In this document: one piece after another, positions 1-9,429 of the stretch | Layout: each line of letters starts with the position of its first letter | Position numbering within the stretch: the stretch's first letter is position 1 | DNA from: Bradysia coprophila | Lineage: Eukaryota; Arthropoda; Insecta; Diptera; Sciaridae | Assembly: GCF_014529535.1 (NCBI RefSeq) | Contig: NW_023503293.1 | Coordinates: 4,110,741 to 4,174,740 of the forward strand | Direction of reading: 5' to 3' | Length of the DNA: 64,000 nt | Translations under genes and position numbers: made by a program | Notes under the pieces: model-generated | The model's database searches: none | What the model was told of the DNA's origin: nothing | Seen by the model: only the letters and a program-made list of their open reading frames with translations

Positions 1-192
1 TTTGGGTTACGGACCCTTATTTTCATTTTTTTTTCAACAAAATTTTTTTGGGTTACGGACCCTCATTTTCATTTTTTCCATTTTTTTTTGGGTTACGGAC
101 CCTCATTTACATTTTTTTTTTTCAACCAAATTTTTTGGGTTACGGACCCTCATTTTCATTTTTTTATAAAAAAAAATTGGGTTACGGACCCT
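1..192. repeat. Tandem array with GGGTTACGGACCCT core
   Basis: The 14-base core GGGTTACGGACCCT recurs five times (near 4, 51, 90, 137 and 179), separated by T-rich spacers, giving an irregular period of 39-47 bases. The core is partly palindromic. The array touches the window edge and may continue outside it. Confidence 0.85.
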
Positions 193-759
193 CATTTTTA
201 ACCATTTTCGACCGTTAGACCCTGACTTTCAGTCAAGGGAATAAAAATATATAATTCGAAAATTGGATGATGGTTTTCTCCACTTTATGATTTGAAAATT
301 TCCGGGAAATGGAAAATGGCCGGAATTCAAAAGCCGAATATCTCTGAATTTTTTTTTTTGAGAAATCCTTTTTCTTATGACCTATATAGACTCAGAGCCC
401 ATGGGCTACTCGATTCCTCATAAGGCAATTGATAGGGCTAGGGACTACGGCTAGGGCTACCGTCGTTAGGGCTCTAGAGCAAATGGTTCTCTTCCTTCCG
501 AAAACTAAAGCATTCGAATTAATCTCTACCCATTGCCTCATGAGTGATCGAAAAGTCAAAGTCCATAGGCTATGAGTCGACTTATATCGATATTTTATGG
601 AAGAAATGTAGACATTTGGTTAGCTGGAACTGAGTTTGTGATCAGGATTTTCCAATTTCAATAAATAAAATCCTCCAAAAACAGGTTAATCTTTAACTAT
701 CACTTGAGTCAAGAAAGAGACCAAAAGAAACTTATTTGAATATTCAGGCCAATTGCAAC
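193..759. other. Non-coding stretch, no gene seen
   Basis: No convincing reading frame. Around 223-242 the string CCCTGACTTTCAGTCAAGGG resembles both ends of the inverted-repeat element at 36.3-37.6 kb, so this may be the edge of a related element. Confidence 0.4.
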
Positions 760-1138
760 GGTTGGTGCGCACGAAGTACGCTTATTGTGCGTACGAAGTA
801 CACATTTGTGCACAAATTGTGCGTATTTTGTTCACATTTTACGCATACTTTATGCACAGTTTTTGCGCATTTTGTTTGTTCGTTGTTACGGACTTCTTTC
901 CCTCGACGAAATCCATTTTTTGTTGATTGTGAATTTTAATTATTATATGGTGATAAAAGACGACAGACGTTTTTGTGTGATTTGTCTACAAAATGTTCAC
1001 AAGTTGCTCACTAAATGTGCATATTTTGCGCACAATATGGTTACATTTTATTCACGAACTGTGCGTGATTTGTCCACAAAATGTGCACTTTTTGTGCACA
1101 AGTTGCTCACAAAATGTGCACATTTTGCGCGCAATTAG
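760..1138. repeat. Imperfect GTGCAC/GTGCGCA-rich low-complexity array
   Basis: Short palindromic cores (GTGCAC, GCGCAC, TGTGCACA) alternate with ATTTTG/CAAAAT spacers at intervals of roughly 18-25 bases, giving overlapping low-complexity reading frames rich in C, H, F and L. These frames look like repeat artefacts, not genes. Confidence 0.65.
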
Positions 1139-1231
1139 CATCATTATTCTAAAGTTCATGAACACGGAATGAATAGACCTCTGGTGACCTCAATCAATTT
1201 ATAAGTTCTGAATTTGAACAAGAAATATAGG

Positions 1232-2384
1232 CAAAAACCGAAACCAAACAAAAAGCGAAAGGTAAACATCATTCGTCATCAGTGAGTCCACATAAGTCAG
1301 GTTCATATTCGTCGAAATTCTGTTACAGTTCCCGAACGACAAAAAACCGTCGTCCACTAAGCAGATTGTCGAAAAGTCCACCAAAGAAGATGATAACGAA
1401 AAAATTCCAAGCGATGACGAAGAGGATATGGAACATTCCGAATCGGCACAAAATTTTCAATTCTCCAATGAAGAGGACAACGAAACGCCACAGTATTTGG
1501 ATAGTGTAGGCAAATTGCGACGCACTGTGGCTGATGAATTGGCCGGCTATGATGACAGTTGTGTTACTGTGCTGAAACATAAATTACAAAAAGTTCCGAT
1601 CACATGCGTGTGCCTGGCAGCGGATGGAAGTTTTATGTTTAGTGGCAGCAAGTCGAAGTTCGTTGTTAAATGGAATGTGCAGGACTTGAAACCAATAGGA
1701 TTTTTCGATTGCCTCAAAGTGCCAAACACAAATGATGGATCCAGTAAAAAACATCGACCGCAAATATGGGCGATGGCTTTGTCGACCGACTTTAAATTTT
1801 TGGTAAGTTGGAACGTCTTGCATGTGGCTGAATGCCATTGAGCTTCGGAAATTAAAGAAAAGCAGATGCCATAAACAGTAAGGATTATTTCTACCATCAC
1901 AGGCAGTAGCAGATATGAGCAAATCCATTCATATTTGGTGTCCGAAAGATCTAATCCACCTGCATACGTTAACCGGTCATCGGGACACCGTAACGGCCTT
2001 AGTTTTTCGAAAAGACTCTCATCAACTGTTCTCTGCCAGCAATGATCGGTCGGTGAAAATTTGGTCTGTCGATGAAATGGCCTACATTGAGATCCTGTAA
2101 GTACAATTGTATCATGTGTACTGTACTCGTGTGATCTCGTGTGATAACTGAGGCGACATAAATTTTAATGCAAAAAAAAATGTCAAATGTTCGACAGATT
2201 CGGCCATCAGTCACCCGTAACCGGCATCGATGCGTCGATACGAGAGCGGGCTATCACATCCGGTGGCCGTGACTGTACGATTCGAATATAGAAAATCACA
2301 ATTGATTTACAACGGCCACAAAGGTAGCATTGAAAATGTGAAATTAATCAACGAAGAACATTTTCTGTCCTCAGGTGATGACGG
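1232..2384 (+). pseudogene. RRP9: RRP9 / U3-55K WD40 protein, decayed spliced copy
   Basis: Family role: RRP9 (U3-55K) is a WD40 subunit of the U3 box C/D snoRNP in the nucleolus, needed for 18S rRNA processing. Seen: exons at about 1232-1261 (basic stretch KPKPNKKRK), 1329-1802 (acidic N-terminus, then the first WD40 blades), 1903-2096 (TGHRDTVTALVF, NDRSVKIW) and 2198-2384 (FGHQSPVTGI, SGGRDCTIRI, then YNGHKGS and SSGDDG), all bounded by GT/AG sites. Damage: the blade Trp after DCTIRI is a TAG stop (2289-2291); a frameshift follows before TTG at 2302; no start codon is evident; the helical segment usual between the acidic tail and the first blade seems missing; and nothing after SSGDDG is found, so the last blades are lost. 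Retained introns show a DNA-level duplicate, not a retrocopy. It converges on the POLR1E copy. Confidence 0.88.
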
Positions 2385-2582
2385 GTGAGTTTTGAAACAG
2401 AAACTTTTTTTTCCTAATTTCTTTCCGTTCCGTCCTGTGATAACACGTTACGATGTGAGAATTTCACATTCCAATATTGTGCGCATCCCAGCCAAATACC
2501 GCAACGACTAACGACGATTTCCTCTTGTTCGATTGCGACCATGTTCAACACGGACGATGGATGTGACCGGACCCTAAACAAT
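2385..2582. other. Spacer between convergent RRP9 and POLR1E copies
   Basis: Neither the missing RRP9 blades nor the missing POLR1E C-terminus can be recognised here on either strand. The point where both genes lose homology is within this stretch, as expected if a breakpoint removed both 3' ends. Confidence 0.4.
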
Positions 2583-4142
2583 TTACATTTTCTGGTCATG
2601 TGGATTGACGAATTTCGACCGAATGTCACCTTCGACTTTCGTTGTTACGAACGAAAAATCCTCCCGTTTCATGTTGTTGCGCTTCTTGATGCCAGACAGG
2701 AAATTGATCAGTGCGTCCAGGTAGATGCAAACTTTTACCTTTCTCAAATTGTGACTGGAATCCGGTTCTTTGGATCTCTTGATCGCATCCAGAGCCTCGA
2801 CGATGAATGGAATTTTAAAGCTGAAAATTTGAGGAAAACTGTGACTTACTGTGCCTGATAGACATTTAAACAGCAACCACAAAAATCTTACTCTTTCGAA
2901 AAGTCCTCGATATTTAAAACAGCAAGCGCTTCATCGTCCATCCGGCTCAGCAGTGACATGTCAATTAGGCCATCCAGTTGATAAATTTCGCTAATTTTTG
3001 TCACAATTTTGTTGACTTTCAGTAGTCGCGATTTCAACAACAGTTCGCCCATCATTCTTTTCTTGTCGAATTCGTCTTCCACTTCCGGTTCCTTATTTTG
3101 ATGTTTTGAAAACCGAAATTTTAGAAATTTATCGAGAAAAATTTCCAATATTGTGCCGGTGTGTTACCAGCTAACGTCGCCTCCAATTGTTCGCTCACCA
3201 GATCGGGATTGTAATTGTTTTTCGCCTTCTGACCAAACATCCGTTTCGCTCGTTTACTGCCGAATGTATCCAGCGACATCTTATGTATGTCTTGTAAATT
3301 GCGGCCAGTTATTTGACCCGTTGACGAGGTATAGCGATCGAAATGCTGGCTCAGCATGGTACACTGATTCACCTCGACCAGTCGAATCTGCGTGAACGAG
3401 CAATTAATTAAAGAAAATTTCGATGATCGGAAATGAAACATGAACGACCGCTGCTTCGCATATGCGATCAGAGTCATAGTTTTAGAAGAGCGCAATTCAA
3501 CCACTACATTAATTTCACCCCTTCAGAACTTGGTTGGACGATTGAAATGACATTGAAAATTTGAATTGCAAGATTTCATTGGAGACTATGACTCTATGAC
3601 ACCACAAAACGTTTGCTCATGAGGTAATGTGAACGACAACTTCGCCGGTTACACAAATATGGAAATGGAATGGGAAAGCACTTGGAACGCATTTGGTAGT
3701 ACAATCAACAGTTTTTTGTTTTCTGGGATAGTCCCATTACATTGTCCTTGCGTTAGATGCCCGACAACCGAAATGCACTGTCGTTCGTTGGTTTGAAGCT
3801 CATCCTACCTTATTCGTTGTTTCATTCCTGATTGCAATAAATGTCCGTTGCAAGTCAGTGGCGAAACCGTGATCTATTTTCCCGAAATAAACGTTAGTAT
3901 CCGTTGTGGCAAGTGCCAAACTTGAATTGTCGTCCACATTTTCGGCATAGCGACAATTGAAGCTTTTGGCTCCCTCCGGAAGAATATCACCGTGCTCGAA
4001 GTAAGCTACAAATCGGATTTTATGTCAAAACAATAATAACCAGTGACAGTTTGTCGTACAATGATATTCTATTCTTACCGATTGTCGGATTATTTGTATC
4101 GGGACTCAAAGGAATGACTTCCTTAATTTTACACGTTGCCAT
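2583..4142 (-). CDS. POLR1E: RNA polymerase I subunit RPA49/POLR1E, C-terminally truncated copy
   Basis: Family role: A49/POLR1E (PAF53) pairs with the A34.5-like subunit on RNA polymerase I and supports rRNA initiation and elongation. Seen on the minus strand: exons 4142-4079, 4005-3809, 3387-3168, 3081-2892 and 2820-2583, phases consistent, total 909 nt (302 codons plus stop). Recognisable blocks are the N-terminal dimerisation region (FEHGDILPEGAKSFNCRYAE, then ATTDTNVYFG), the TFGSKRAKRMFGQKAKN segment that corresponds to the human EAFGTTKQKR block, and the winged-helix start (IVEALDAIKR, VCIYLDALINF). The frame stops at 2583-2585 shortly after GDIRSKFV, whereas the roughly 415-420-residue family continues through the second winged helix, so some 80-100 residues are missing. 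The acceptor of exon 4 (AG before 3081) is weak and chosen because it keeps frame. No stop codon interrupts the exons. Probably a truncated duplicate; a functional short form cannot be excluded. Confidence 0.8.
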
Positions 4143-4285
4143 TGTAGTTTTAGAAGAAAAAATTCTAAAGGAAAAGTATCAATACTCTTCTGAGCCAACA
4201 AAGTTTTTGAGGTTACAAACCAAAACTTTGACAGCTGAGACGGTATTTTTATGGTGCATGTGTAGAGGAGTCAAACGTGCTCGGT

Positions 4286-4313
4286 CACACACACACACAC
4301 ACACACACACACA
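4286..4313. repeat. (CA)n microsatellite
   Basis: Uninterrupted CA dinucleotide run of about 14 units, just upstream (on the minus strand) of the POLR1E start. Confidence 0.95.
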
Positions 4314-4449
4314 TTTACATACACCACCAAGCACTGGCATGCAAAGTATGTTCCCTTAATCGAATTCAAACTCTGGCAGCTTTTGTTTTCGGTTGACGCT
4401 GTCACCTTACATATATTGTTACCCCTAACCGAAAAATTATTTTGAAACT

Positions 4450-4990
4450 TTAAACATGATAGTCAGAACCGTGCTCAAATGACCGTACTTGATTTGTATT
4501 TTCCATTGAACACATGACCTTTTGGTTTCTGACAGGAGTATTTGACGAAAGGTTCTGAAAGAACAGGCACTCACGAACCTTTGCGTTTGTTAGTCTTTTG
4601 TTATAACCCAAAATCTTCACCTTGATAGCAGTTGAAAAGAGTCCGTTAGACAAAGTCTCTGCATTTATCATACCTTCAATAGACGCAGAGCCAATGGACT
4701 TTTCGCGTTGTCATCAGGAATGTCGGGCATATCGGGTGAGGGCTTAGAAACACATTTGTTCCACCCCTTCTTCTTCTTCTTTTTCAGCCTGTTCACTGCT
4801 GGTTGAAGGCCTCCCCAATTTCTTTCCATTCCGAACGATCCATTTCCACTTGTTGCCAATATGTGCCTGCCATTTTCATAATTCCGTTCTTTTGTACTAT
4901 GAATCGAACACTTTCCGGTTTAGAAGACTTTTGTTCATTTTGCTTATGAAAATTATCCGGAGCTCTCCGATCGCTGCCCAAGATTCTACA
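4450..4990 (-). other. Unidentified exon-like minus-strand reading frames
   Basis: Three partly overlapping minus-strand frames cover this stretch. One contains SVRFIVQKNGIMKMAGTYW (about 4981-4793). The next is Lys-rich (a run of six K) followed by PSPDMPDIPDDNAKSPLALR and a possible donor (AAG then GTATGA) near 4670. The frame change at 4793-4859 suggests a decayed or frameshifted coding region. I do not recognise the protein. It sits between the POLR1E copy and the chimeric gene and may be another damaged duplicate. Confidence 0.25.
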
Positions 4991-5301
4991 CCAAAAACAA
5001 GCTGGAAAAGATTGTGCTAATTTTTAAAATCAATAATTTCAGGCGAACAGTTACTGAATCAAACGAACACACTCCTTGTCACTAATACAGAAACACACGG
5101 AACGACTATTTTCGATACATTGTTTACGTAAATGTCAAAATGTATTGAAAACAAGTGCTGTGCTTTGGTGCTTATCAAGTTATCGAGTGTTACGCCGTAA
5201 AATTTGGCGGAAAAGGCCCAACACATTTCTCATAAAATCATCGAATATTGTGAACGGATCGGGAGGAAAATATCTTCTTGCAGCAAAGACTCAACCGAGA
5301 A

Positions 5302-6649
5302 ATGGCTTACAGATTAGTAAAATTGTTGACAAATTTGCGATTTTCGTCTGAGGCTAGCAATGCAATCCAAGTGAGTGCTGTAGAAACAACGCCATCGTTT
5401 GATGGTTTTTGATCGAACCAAATTTCGTTAATTTCAAAGTGTGCATTCTTCTGCAGCGTTTCAATTCTTGTCATTCCCTAGTCAATGTTCCAGCAACTCA
5501 ATGTACTGCGATAGACAACGGTCGACGAGTAGCTGCCAAAGATTCGAATGCACAGACTGGTACTGTTGGTCATTACACTGACACTGGCTCGAGGTATGAA
5601 GATGCTTCAAACAATGGCGTTGCCCACATTTCGGAAAATATGGCATCTCAAGGAAGATCCAAACGCTCGCCAACTGACTTAAAAGGGGATGTAGTTCTGA
5701 ACGCTAGTTACACTTCTCGGGATCCGACATTTAGAACATCAACATTTCATAGGGCTTATTGCAACAGTAAATCATCGGTGCCATCATTCATCAATATGCC
5801 AATTCAAAATAATTCACCGAAATTGAATTCAATTTCCCGTCATATGTAAGTGTTGCAGGACCTTGCTGTTTGCTATGGTCATATCGATAAGATAACATTT
5901 TTTTTCGTCCAATTTTTAGGTCATCTTACACATCATTAACGTCCGTTAAAATCGAACAGCTGCAAGAGATCGACGGTGTGAATATTGATGACGTTATTAG
6001 AAACGAAATCGAGAACATAAACGAAATGATTAAGGTGCGAGAGTTGCGGATGTCGGTGATAAATGAAATTTATGAGTCTCTGTGCAAGTTAATCTCGTTA
6101 CTTGGTGTGCCTACAATCAATACGAAAGAAAGTGATAAGAACTTTTTCGTGGGCTCCGTACTATTTAGCATCGCGGCATTCATTCGAAAAGAATACCAAT
6201 ACGATTTGTCTGTGCAAAGCGAAGCACCACTCAAAGATTTCAATATTCACATGAGGGGGCGCATGGATTTCGTGGTGACGGATGGTAAGCGAAAACTAGT
6301 CGTAATCGAATGTAAGCGACACAATGCCGATTTTGGACTGGTACAGTGCATCCTTGCACTGAAACACATCTACGATACGAACAATGATGGCGGTGATACG
6401 TTCGGATTTACAACGAATGGCCTAGAGTGGAGATTTGTGAAATATAACGGTGACAGTGAACCGAAAGTGAAACTGTTCGAGAAACAGGTTCTCATCACAA
6501 CGTACATGCATCTGCCCGTAAGGAAGGAACGCTGGATGGAGCACAACACTCTCATTTTACATATCATTTTTGCGGCGATTTTATCGGCTTTAAATCCAAC
6601 GTCAATCAAATTGACGGAGGATACAGTTACAGTGACATCGTCACCATAA
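5302..6649 (+). CDS. Chimeric gene: MPP-beta/UQCR-C1 N-terminus fused to PD-(D/E)XK nuclease-like domain
   Basis: Three exons (5302-5370, 5457-5845, 5920-6649) with GTGAGT..CTGCAG and GTAAGT..TTTTAG introns join into one open frame of 1188 nt (395 aa). Exon 1 encodes a basic amphipathic presequence (MAYRLVKLLTNLRFSS) matching exon 1 of the copy at 7160. Exon 2 begins [20 protein letters not shown] and follows MPP-beta to about SYTSRDPT; the zinc-binding HxxEH motif is degraded to HISEN, so peptidase activity is not expected. The end of exon 2 is unrelated sequence. Exon 3 (from about residue 154) holds a conserved-looking block: GRMDFVV, then LVVIECKRHNADFG, then TFGFTTNGLEWRFVKY, which fits a PD-(D/E)XK core with Asp in GRMDF and Glu/Lys in ECK. 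AATAAA lies at 6728. Inferred product: a mitochondrion-directed nuclease-like protein. Alternatives: translation only from Met 5978, or a fortuitously open pseudogene. Confidence 0.6.
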
Positions 6650-7159
6650 ACGTTTTGTGTGTGATTAGAGTGTAGAATGTGTATTGTCTTTGGATTTCGT
6701 TGTCGAAATCGTTTTATGTTCTTTGGAAATAAATATCGAAAGTTGCGTCGAAAAATTGAATTTTATTTGTGATGATGATCAGCCAAGCGACTGAATGTAT
6801 GTATCAATCATCCATTGTCGCAGGTTGTCACAAAGCCAACTACAAATTGAGCGTAATGTTCGTCAAGAAATTCCAAACTCTTATCGTCTGGTTGAGATTT
6901 TGGTCAAATGAAAAGAAAAACTTTTTTTTTCCCAGTTATCCTATCAAATCAACCAATCAGTTGTAATCATTAAGTTACCTCTGTCCTACTCGTTTAAGAC
7001 AACGAGTAGGAAAATTTGTGTGCCGCCAACATTTGAAATCATCAACTGTGTGTGAACAGCCAAACGGAATTAAACGGACAAATTTTTTTTTCTCTAACAT
7101 CATCGAATATTGAGAATCAATCGTCTTGGAAGAAAAATATCTGATTGCAGCACCGAGAA
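6650..7159. other. Intergenic; duplicated upstream region of MPP-beta copies
   Basis: AATAAA at 6728 probably ends the chimeric transcript. About 7095-7159 (CATCATCGAATATTG, GAAAAATATC, GCACCGAGAAATGGC) parallels about 5235-5304, showing that promoter-proximal sequence and exon 1 were duplicated in tandem before the two copies diverged. Confidence 0.6.
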
Positions 7160-7193
7160 ATGGCATTCAGATTAGTGAAATTGTCGACAAATT

Positions 7194-7830
7194 ACCTCCT
7201 TTAAGTCCCCGACAATTTTTGTGATGACAATTTTTGTGATGTCACAAATAATTTGTGACAACACAAAATATTTGTGACAACACAAATTATTTGTGACATC
7301 ACAAAAATTGTCATCACAAAATATTTGTGATGTCACAAATATTTTGTGTTGTCACAAATTTTGAGCATCACAAAAATTTTGTGATGCTCAATTTTTGTGA
7401 TGTCACAAAATATTTGTGATGTCACAAAATATTTGTGATGTCACAAAATATTTGTGATGTCACAAAATATTTGTGATGTCACAAAATATTTGTGATGTCA
7501 CAAAATATTTGTGATGTCACAAAATATTTGTGATGTCACAAAATATTTGTGATAAATATTTTTTGTGATATTAGTGATATTAGAAAACGGAAAAATATGC
7601 GTTATTCGTAAATAACTGTATGGGGGTCAGAACGTTTAAATGTCAGTAGAGAAATGGGTAAAGTCGAGCACACAATTAAAAGTTAAACGAAAACCGATGT
7701 TATACAAATTAGAACTGTTAATTTTCATACAACGAGAACGAAGATAACTTAAGCTGCAATCGCACCTACACCGTTTACGTTTTAACAATGAAAAGTGGGA
7801 AGATCTTCCATTCGTTCGTAGACGGAATGC
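7194..7830 (+). repeat. Left terminal inverted repeat with 19-bp subrepeats
   Basis: Within this arm about 7399-7553 holds eight or so head-to-tail copies of a 19-bp unit TGATGTCACAAAATATTTG. The unit is itself nearly palindromic. The right arm lacks this expansion, so the arms differ in length. Confidence 0.85.
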
Positions 7831-8531
7831 TAAACACCAAAATATGTGAAGGTTGTGACGATATATGGAATCAGACCAAAATATATGAAGCTTGTGACGA
7901 TATATGGAATCAGACCAAAATATATGAAGCTTGTGACGATAGAATAAATCCGACCAAAATATATGAAGGTTGTGACGATATATGGAATCAGACCAAAATA
8001 TATGAAGCTTGTGACGATATAATAAATCCGACCAAAATATATGAAGGTTGTGACGATATATGGAATCCGACCAAAATATGTGAAGGTTGTGACGATATAA
8101 TAAATCCGACCAAAATATATGAAGGTTGTGACGATATATGGAATCCGACCAAAATATGTGAAGGTTGTGACGATATATGGACTCAGATCAAAATATATGA
8201 AGCTTGTGACGATATAATAAATCCGACCAAAATATATGAAGGTTGTGAAGTTATAATAAATCCGTTCAAAATATATGAAGGCTGTGACGATATATGGAAT
8301 CCGACCAAAATATGTGAAGGTTGTGACGATATATGGAATCAGACCAAAATATGTGAAGGTTGTGACGATATATGGAATCAGACCAAAATATATGAAGCTT
8401 GTGACGAATTATGGAATCAGACCAAAATATATGAAGCTTGTGATGATATAATAAATCCGACCAAAATATATGAAGGTTGTGACGATATATGGAATCCGAC
8501 CAAAATATATGAAGCTTGTGACGATATATAA
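7788..8531 (+). other. Open frame through a 39-bp minisatellite (13-residue peptide repeat)
   Basis: A 247-codon open frame starts at the inner edge of the left inverted repeat (MKSGKIFHSFVDG) and runs through the minisatellite, reading a 13-residue unit TKIYEGCDDIWNP with variants (A for G, IIN for IWN, Q for P). Because 39 is divisible by three, the array preserves frame by default. Cys-Asp-Asp spacing is very regular. No known domain is recognised, and it probably is not a protein gene, but the frame stays open for about 18 units before a TAA at 8529. Confidence 0.3.
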
Positions 8532-8800
8532 AATCCGACCAAAATATATGAAGGTTGTGACGATATATGGAATCAGACCAAAATATATGAAGGTTGTGAC
8601 GTTATAATAAATCCGACCAAAATATATGAAGCTTGTGACTATTTATGGAATCCGACCAAAATATATGAAGGTTGTGACGATATATGGAATCCTACCAAAA
8701 TATATGAAGGTTGTGATATATTGATATATTGAATCCGACCAAAATATATGAAGCTTGTGACGATATAATAAATCCGTCCAAAATATATGAAGCTTGTGAC
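7837..8800 (+). repeat. 39-bp minisatellite, about 24 units
   Basis: Tandem copies of a 39-base unit beginning ACCAAAATATATGAAGG and ending with GATATATGGAATCC or GATATAATAAATCC. Two sequence subtypes alternate irregularly (GGTTGT versus GCTTGT; TGGAAT versus ATAAAT). The last units are disturbed near 8715-8735. It runs directly into the RT-associated fragment at about 8800. Confidence 0.95.
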
Positions 8801-8963
8801 TTGTGGCATTTCTAGAGACGACGGTAAAAGACCGGACGGTATGACTCTAATTTCATGGAGTCACGGTAAACCGATTTTGTGGGATGTAACCATTAGAGAC
8901 ACACTAGCTCCATCTTACATAAGTCAATCATCCAAAAAATCTGGATCAATTGCAGATAATGCT
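8800..8963 (+). pseudogene. RT-polyprotein C-terminal domain, 5' half (interrupted)
   Basis: Frame with [20 protein letters not shown], then [15 protein letters not shown], ending IADNA. This block is the C-terminal region I associate with a family of animal RT polyproteins (the family of the relic at 34.3-35.6 kb). The pattern RPDG..(about 15)..WD fits a PD-(D/E)XK or restriction-like endonuclease core, by inference. The frame resumes at 14834 after the LTR element. Confidence 0.7.
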
Positions 8964-9429
8964 TGTGGTACCCCTCATGCCGAATGGCGATGAAAATATT
9001 CCACAATTTGCTGAATCGTTGAATTCTCAAATATTCGGAATCGAATATCATGAGAATGTGTTGTCCACGAAATCGCTATCGAGGTTGGACGGATGTGAAG
9101 TGCAATTGCACTCGCATCAATTTGCTGATAACGCAAAATAGGAAAATTGTGGAATATCAATCGTACCGAACGGTCGATTGCAATGAACATAGAAAGTCAG
9201 AAGTATTTTGTCCATCGGCTGGAAAGGTTGAATAGTTGAGAGAGTTATTCTGAACAAGTATATATATTGGACAAACAGGTGTTTGAAAAGTGATTTCGGG
9301 TCGTGCATAGAAGTGTTTACTGAATTTTACTAAATAAAATAAATATTTTGTGTCAACCACAAAGCATCGCATTCTTATTCCACCTATCAGGATTCGAATA
9401 ATTGGATAGAGGAAATGAAGGATACGACA
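8964..9429 (+). repeat. 5' LTR
   Basis: 466 bp, TG...CA ends; same sequence as 14364-14829 (offset 5400). Contains AATAAA near 9334, downstream of a TATATATA segment near 9261, both plausible LTR transcription signals. Confidence 0.95.

Noticed and set aside
785..1138. Open frame of 117 codons
   Set aside because: It lies wholly in the GTGCAC-rich low-complexity array and its composition (C, H, F, L repeats) mirrors the DNA repeat.
2541..2858. Plus-strand frame of 105 codons
   Set aside because: It is antisense to the last POLR1E exon, which has clear family similarity on the minus strand.
4051..4359. Plus-strand frame of 102 codons ending in a His/Thr repeat
   Set aside because: It is antisense to POLR1E exon 1 and its intron and runs into the CA microsatellite.
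7399..7553. CRISPR-like array
   Set aside because: The units are contiguous 19-mers without spacers, inside a transposon inverted repeat in an animal genome.
7837..8800. CRISPR-like or satellite centromere array
   Set aside because: 39-bp units have no unique spacers, and the array is less than 1 kb and inside a mobile element.
8950..9372. Several short frames repeated at 14350-14844
   Set aside because: They lie in the two LTRs and are duplicated only because the LTRs are duplicated.
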